DNA of 48,777 nucleotides, taken from contig NZ_BAKI01000017.1 of assembly GCF_000583655.1 (NCBI RefSeq), forward strand, positions 1 through 48,777, in the 5' to 3' direction. Position 1 is the stretch's first letter, and each line of letters starts with the position of its first letter. Below are positions 43,890 through 48,777 of the stretch, one piece after another. The translations under genes and the position numbers were made by a program. This DNA comes from Lentilactobacillus farraginis DSM 18382 = JCM 14108. GTDB taxonomy: Bacteria > Bacillota > Bacilli > Lactobacillales > Lactobacillaceae. A model generated the notes under the pieces. That model did not search any database and was not told where the DNA came from. It was given only the letters and a program-made list of their open reading frames with translations.

Positions 43890-44957
43890 TTATTCTGCGA
43901 AAGCATCCTTGCCGTTATATTTATCAAAATGAACTGTGTCACTTTTTAAGTAATCATAAATATCACTAGCAACTTCGATGCCATTTTTCATTGCTTCTTT
44001 ATATCTAAGCTGACTACGTTCACCAGGCAAATACACTTGATCAAATCCTTTTGCGGGTGGCATTTCATGTAATTCCTCAACCATTTGAGAAATTTGATTT
44101 TTGAATGCATCCAGCTGCGTAAACTTCTTAGGATCAATCAAGATATAAAGTTGACCCAAATTTCGTTTCTTGGTTAGATCAGCGTACATCGATGACACAT
44201 GTTTTCCAAAGGGCAAGCCCATTAAAGTTCCGGATAACACATCAATCATCATCATTAAGCCATATCCCTTAGGACCGGCAATTGGTAGTAATCCACGAAC
44301 GTCACTCGGGTTTGTAGTTGGATTTCCTTCACCATCCACTGCCCAAGTATCAGGAATTGAACGGTGCTTTGATCGGGCATCCAATACTTTTCCCCAAGCC
44401 TGAACGGTTGTTGCCATGTCAAACACTAAAGGTTCGCCGTCTGCTTTTGGTGCCGAGAATGCTAATGGGTTAGTACCAAAATAATTCTCACTACCACCAA
44501 ATGGCACTACCATTGGATCAGATTGGCACATTGCAATAGCAATTAGATTGTTTTCTGCAGCCTTTTTAACATAATAAGAAAGCATACCGCTATGACCGGT
44601 CTTTTCTGCACCAACTACGGCAACTCCCGATTTCTTAGCCATTCCGATTGCATAGTCCAAAGCAATGTTACAAACATACTGTCCCATTCCATTATCACAA
44701 TGTACAATGCCCGTTGACGCACTTGTTTCTTCAAAACTAATTTGTGGGTCTCTGTTAACACCGCCTTTTGCTACTCGCTCTGCATAATAGGCCATTCGCA
44801 CAGTCCCGTGAGAATGAATGCCGCAAGCGTCTGCGTATGTCAAATGACGGGCAGTCTCTTCTGCGTGTTCCTCTTTTAAACCGGCCTTCATCAATTTTTG
44901 TTTCATTAAATCCTGTAATTCAGTTGCGTCTACCAGAGTGGTTCCTACTTCTTGCAT
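43890..44957 (-). CDS. allD: Ureidoglycolate dehydrogenase
   Basis: An NAD(P)-dependent oxidoreductase of the malate/L-sulfolactate (Ldh2/MDH2) family, 355 aa, that oxidises (S)-ureidoglycolate to oxalurate. The markers are HLTYADACGIHSHGTVRMAY near residue 36, VGAEKTGHSGMLSYYVKKAA with the catalytic His near residue 116, MCQSDPMVVPFGGSENYFGT and LPIAGPKGYGLMMMIDVLSG. The gene lies 26 bp upstream of allF on the same strand. Close relatives use malate or lactate, but the neighbourhood makes AllD the best call. Confidence 0.92.
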   Translation of the reverse strand: MQEVGTTLVDATELQDLMKQKLMKAGLKEEHAEETARHLTYADACGIHSHGTVRMAYYAERVAKGGVNRDPQISFEETSASTGIVHCDNGMGQYVCNIALDYAIGMAKKSGVAVVGAEKTGHSGMLSYYVKKAAENNLIAIAMCQSDPMVVPFGGSENYFGTNPLAFSAPKADGEPLVFDMATTVQAWGKVLDARSKHRSIPDTWAVDGEGNPTTNPSDVRGLLPIAGPKGYGLMMMIDVLSGTLMGLPFGKHVSSMYADLTKKRNLGQLYILIDPKKFTQLDAFKNQISQMVEELHEMPPAKGFDQVYLPGERSQLRYKEAMKNGIEVASDIYDYLKSDTVHFDKYNGKDAFAE

Positions 44958-44986
44958 AATTAATCCTCCTCGTTTGGAATGATCGA

Positions 44987-45769
44987 TTAAATCTCGGGAT
45001 CACGATTTGCATCTTTTGAATAGACATAAGCCAATGGTTCGCCACGGCCAACCGCATAAGCAGCTTGTGGTACGTATGATGCCATAAACAGGTAATCGCC
45101 TTTTTCAACTGGATACCAGTCGTTATCCAAAACATACATTCCTTGACCACTAATCAGGTAAGCACCATGTTCCTGGAAATGAGTTTCAATGTAGGCATGA
45201 CTTGCGCCTGGTTCAAATGATAAAATGTGGACATTCATATCAAAGCCGAGTTCTTTTGGTAAAAAGTCCCATAATAGAACATCTTTCATACCTTCATATT
45301 CTTCAGGTGTCTGATCTTTGGTATTACCAATGATTTTTCGTGCTTCATATCCTTCTAATGGTTCATAACGTTTCTTGTAGAGGTATACTTCGGTAGGATC
45401 ATCTTGTGCATTCTCCATAACCATTTTGACGCTGGCTGGGAAATAAGCATAGCCGCCGGTTTCTAAAATGTTGTCTTCTTTACCATCACTGACTTTAAGT
45501 TTGCCGCTGACAACATAAGCAACCGTTTCAATACCTTCACCGCCGAAACCGGTATGTTTGCCGCCCTTTTGGAATGATGCAATATAATCAACGAAGTGTG
45601 CACCTAATCTTGGTGTTCCTAAAATCGAAACATCGACATTTTCAAATCCGGGAATCGTATTTTTAACCAATCCGTCATGAGGAATAATCGCAAAATTATC
45701 CTTTTTAACGACAGAACGTGATCCTAATAATTGTTTTTGGTAACCCATTCGATTATTTTTGTAGCCCAT
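44987..45769 (-). CDS. allE: (S)-ureidoglycine aminohydrolase
   Basis: A 260-aa bicupin (YlbA) that hydrolyses S-ureidoglycine to S-ureidoglycolate and ammonia, needing Mn2+. The N-terminal cupin has [20 protein letters not shown]. The C-terminal cupin has [20 protein letters not shown] with the Glu, His and His metal ligands, and the end [20 protein letters not shown] (Gln ligand). Its correct stereochemical product fits AllD next door. Spacing to allC is 34 bp. Confidence 0.94.
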   Translation of the reverse strand: MGYKNNRMGYQKQLLGSRSVVKKDNFAIIPHDGLVKNTIPGFENVDVSILGTPRLGAHFVDYIASFQKGGKHTGFGGEGIETVAYVVSGKLKVSDGKEDNILETGGYAYFPASVKMVMENAQDDPTEVYLYKKRYEPLEGYEARKIIGNTKDQTPEEYEGMKDVLLWDFLPKELGFDMNVHILSFEPGASHAYIETHFQEHGAYLISGQGMYVLDNDWYPVEKGDYLFMASYVPQAAYAVGRGEPLAYVYSKDANRDPEI

Positions 45770-45802
45770 TTTAAAGTCTCCTAACTTTTCATTTGCTTAT
45801 TT

Positions 45803-47044
45803 TTATTTGTATGCCAATTCATAAAGTGTGTCAGCAAGTAATTTAACGCCTTCTACAAGATCCTTAAGTTTAGTACTCTCAGCAGGATTATGACTAATCC
45901 CTTTAATGCTTGGCACAAAAATCATTGCTGTTGGGAAGTTTGGTGCAATTATTTGTGAATCGTGTCCCGCACCGCTGTGCATGATTCGATAATTGTATTT
46001 ACCTTCTTTTGCTTTCTTTTCAATTATCTTAACAATGTGATCATCCATTGGAACGGGTGCTTCATCCATCCAAAGGTCGATATCGATACCCAGACCCATT
46101 TCCTTAGCAATTTGCCGCATCATATCTTCAACTTCTTTAGTGAATTTTGATAAGAAGTTCTTGTCTGTATGACGACAATCCATCGTAAATAGCACTTCTC
46201 CAGGAACCACATTCACTGTATTAGGTTTTGGAACAACCTTACCAAAGGTCAGAACAAGCGGATCACCGATTTCGTGTGCCCGGTCAAGTGCTTTGGAGAT
46301 CATTTTGGACATTCCATAAACCGCATCGTGTCGATAGTTTAATGGCGTCGTTCCAGCATGGTTTGCTTCGCCTTTTAATGTAATGTTATAGCGACGCTGC
46401 CCGGCAATACTATTAACAATTCCAATCTGCTCATGCTCAGTTTCGAGGATGCTACCTTGCTCGATATGTCCTTCAACAAATGCTTTAATATCATCACGTT
46501 TAATTTGCTTTTCATTAGTATCAAACCCTTGACGGTGCATTTCATCGACGAACTTATACCCTTCAGCATCTTCAATGTCTTTAATTTCATCGTTATCAGC
46601 AATTCCAACAAAGTTTTTACTTCCCCAGAATACTGTTGGGAAGCGGCTACCTTCTTCTTCGGCCATTGAAATCACTTCTAAAGAACGACGAGGTTTACCA
46701 TATTTTTCAAGTAACAGCTGACTGGCAGTTAAAGCCGCAACCACACCAAATTGACCATCCAATGTTCCTCCATTAACAACAGTATCAATATGAGAACCAG
46801 ACATAATTGTTTCATTTGGTAATTCAGTACCTTCAACACGTCCGAATAAATTACCAACCTTATCAAATTGAGTTGTCATCCCCATGGATTCCATTTGCTT
46901 CTTTACATATTCCTGTGCTTGTTTCCAAGAATCAGTATAAAGCAGCCTGGTCATCCCGCCTGTTGGATCACTTCCGATTGATGATAATTCTTTAAGTCGT
47001 TGGTCAAATGTATTCTCCAGACTCATTGTCTTCTCGAGTTCCAT
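45803..47044 (-). CDS. allC: Allantoate amidohydrolase
   Basis: M20-family metallohydrolase of 413 aa that turns allantoate into S-ureidoglycine, ammonia and CO2. Metal ligands are in MSGSHIDTVVNGGTLDGQFG, SMAEEEGSRFPTVFWGSKNF, VEGHIEQGSILE and IKGISHNPAEST. HSGAGHDSQIIAPNFPTAMI matches the ureide-hydrolase subgroup (AllC/HyuC). ATG at 47044 follows AAGGGAGG. The 58-bp gap from allB carries a cre-like site, so transcription may restart here. Confidence 0.94.
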   Translation of the reverse strand: MELEKTMSLENTFDQRLKELSSIGSDPTGGMTRLLYTDSWKQAQEYVKKQMESMGMTTQFDKVGNLFGRVEGTELPNETIMSGSHIDTVVNGGTLDGQFGVVAALTASQLLLEKYGKPRRSLEVISMAEEEGSRFPTVFWGSKNFVGIADNDEIKDIEDAEGYKFVDEMHRQGFDTNEKQIKRDDIKAFVEGHIEQGSILETEHEQIGIVNSIAGQRRYNITLKGEANHAGTTPLNYRHDAVYGMSKMISKALDRAHEIGDPLVLTFGKVVPKPNTVNVVPGEVLFTMDCRHTDKNFLSKFTKEVEDMMRQIAKEMGLGIDIDLWMDEAPVPMDDHIVKIIEKKAKEGKYNYRIMHSGAGHDSQIIAPNFPTAMIFVPSIKGISHNPAESTKLKDLVEGVKLLADTLYELAYK

Positions 47045-47078
47045 GATTAAGCCTCCCTTTATTTTGCTACAAGTATAT

Positions 47079-47092
47079 TGTATGCGCTTTCA
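47079..47092. promoter_or_regulatory. cre-like site between allB and allC
   Basis: TGTATGCGCTTTCA matches cre at 13 of 14 positions. It is about 35 bp upstream of the allC start. Confidence 0.6.
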
Positions 47093-47101
47093 AAGCAGAC
47101 A

Positions 47102-48537
47102 TCATTGTTTACTTTGGCCAAAAATGGTATCCCGTTTGTCACATAATTGTTTGAAAGTCCAATTATGATGATTTTGATTAAACTTCTTGACGAATTGTCC
47201 TTGAAACGCCGTCGTTACGCCACCTTGTTCACTATAGACAGTACGTCCGCGAAGAATCGTTTGGGTGATTTTTGCACCGATTGATCTACCAACATAGGGA
47301 CTAATCTTATTTCGATACTCAAGTTGGTCTGCTTTTAAAATATAGGACGTATTTGGTTTAATTAAAACAAAATCAGCATCTTTGCCAACACTGATACGTC
47401 CCTTCTTTGAAAGACCGAAACGATCGGCGGGATTACTGGCAACCAAACGCGCAAATTGTTTTAAAGTCATTTTCCGTTTCTGAACGGCCTCATCAAACAT
47501 GATATCAACGTTATTTTGGAGTCCGGCAACGCACCCCAGGCTTGAAAGACGTTTTTTACTGCTTTAAGCCGAGGCGGACAGGTTGAATGATCCGATGCAA
47601 CATAATCAATTTTGCCATCCCTAAGTCGCTGCCAAAGACCTGTTTGTTGTCTCTTTTCACGAATTGGCGGTGCACATTTTAACAGCGGCCCTATTCTGTC
47701 GGCTTCTTCTTTAGAAAAATATAGGTAATGGACACATACTTCGCACGTTACATCAATCCCATCAGCTTTTGCTTTCGTAATTTCGTCAACCCCTTCGATA
47801 CTTGAAACATGGGTGATGCTGATTCGACATCCAGTTTCTTTAGCCATGGAGAGCACCCGACGAATTTCCTCAACTTCGGCAAATACAGGTCGGCTTGCAA
47901 CAAAATCAGCCATTGATAGTTGACCGCTTGCTTCCGATCTTTCGGCTAGCATTTGAGTAATCGCCTCATTTTCAGCATGAATCGTTAAAACCTTGCCCGT
48001 TTTTTTAACCTGCTTCATTGCTTCAAGTAACGTATGATCATCTGAATTCGTAAAATCAGCTTTCATGCAACGATGCCCACAGGTTGCGATAAAGTAACCA
48101 CAAACGCCTTGACAATTCATCTCCTGGATTTCACCATTAAGATTTCCTGGTACGATACCGCCAAGAGAGGCCACATCAACCTTCAGATTATTTTGACCGG
48201 CATTGTACTTTTGAAGCAATGTTCTCCCGTTAATGGTTGCAGGTAATTGATTCATAGGCATTTCAATCAACGTTGTCACACCACCTTTTGCGCCAGCACT
48301 TGTTCCCGTTTGGTATCCTTCAAAGTTATCTCGAAGGCCGCCTCCAATTCCCGTAAGGTGAACATGAGCATCTACCATCCCAGGACTGACAATTAAGCCC
48401 GTGGCATCAATGACTTTCCGTGCATTAAACTGCCGGCCAAGTTGCGTAATAACGCCGTTATCAACGGCGATGTCTATATGCTTCCCACCATTTTCAAGAA
48501 TCGCCAGTCCATTTGTAATTGCCAAATCATGTATCAT
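47102..48537 (-). pseudogene. allB: Allantoinase, frameshifted
   Basis: An amidohydrolase that opens allantoin to allantoate, 478 aa after repair. Metal ligands visible: VDAHVHLTG, TIHAENEA, ISITHVSSIEG and YVASDHSTCPP. The frame breaks near 47531; making GTG into GTGG gives WGGVAGLQNNVDIMFDEAVQ, the consensus end of allantoinases. The metal-bridging carbamylated Lys, usually in a GFKxF motif, is not seen: the region reads GVCGYFIATCG, about two residues short. ATG at 48537 has AAGGGTGG at proper spacing and is preferred to GTG at 48549. First gene of the pathway order. Confidence 0.9.
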
Positions 48538-48707
48538 TTGATGAACCACCCTTCAGTTTAAAAGTAACTAAATATTGTGATTAATTTCACATAAACTTTA
48601 ATATAGCCATTTTAAAGGATAGAGTGAAAACTGTCTTTGTCCAAATAGAACTAAATATCCATTTTTTTATTTGTTTTGAACAAAAAATCGTTAAAAGCTA
48701 GAAGACA

Positions 48708-48738
48708 GGACAAAAATTATATACTATAATATTTGTCC
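48708..48738. promoter_or_regulatory. Palindromic operator candidate upstream of allB
   Basis: GGACAAAAATTATA and TATAATATTTGTCC are reverse complements at 13 of 14 positions with a 3-base centre. It is about 170 bp upstream of allB. A second, smaller palindrome (TTTGTTTTGAACAAA) lies at about 48671-48685. No gene is seen in 48538-48777. Confidence 0.5.
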
Positions 48739-48777
48739 TAAAACAAATCCCATAAAATCAGCATTTTTATAAACTGA

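Overview
The window looks like chromosome of a heterofermentative lactic acid bacterium, most likely Lentilactobacillus or a close relative. The evidence is the family content: a near match to the R-specific alcohol dehydrogenase known from L. brevis and L. kefiri, an L-2-hydroxyisocaproate dehydrogenase, a fused choline/betaine ABC transporter, Tyr and Met T-boxes, a type I-E CRISPR repeat typical of lactobacilli, and cre sites of the low-GC Gram-positive type. The species is not proven by sequence reading alone.

Layout. 1-7.4 kb: a small unknown gene, L-HicDH, a PhnX-like HAD protein, two tandem small paralogs of unknown function, glycerate 2-kinase, a membrane-anchored DUF915-type hydrolase and epoxyqueuosine reductase QueG. 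7.6-16.7 kb: amino acid permease, disulfide-reductase-like flavoprotein, ChoS/ChoQ-type compatible-solute transporter, a PNPOx-like protein, an atypical SDR, and a Tyr T-box controlling an NhaC antiporter. 16.8-28.7 kb (accessory): a secreted clan GH-A glycosidase with a carbohydrate-binding module behind two cre-like sites, a secreted tyrosine phosphatase, an Spx paralog without its cysteines, an IS3-family transposase, a cluster of tiny proteins, a large coiled-coil protein, an esterase, a Fic protein without its catalytic His, and an Lrp regulator. 28.9-29.6 kb: a short CRISPR array without cas genes, then a tRNA 3'-end fragment. 29.6-33.9 kb: Met T-box, metQ-metN-metI and an M20 peptidase.

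34.0-48.5 kb is the main metabolic block: an apparently complete route from allantoin to oxamate, ammonia, CO2 and ATP. It has AllB, AllC, AllE, AllD, the oxamate carbamoyltransferase proteins AllF (FdrA), AllG (DUF1116) and AllH (DUF2877), and carbamate kinase AllK, followed by an R-specific alcohol dehydrogenase, all on the minus strand. A PucR-type regulator is read the other way, and an MFS transporter plus a second carbamate kinase diverge from it. At least three cre-like sites sit at the control points, so the block is probably under carbon catabolite repression plus allantoin/nitrogen control.

A striking global feature is that at least thirteen genes are interrupted. Fourteen of the interruptions are single-base losses, and each can be repaired by adding one base to a short homopolymer. 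This looks like assembly or sequencing error rather than real gene decay, so these genes are probably intact in the organism. They are labelled pseudogene here because the given sequence does not read through.
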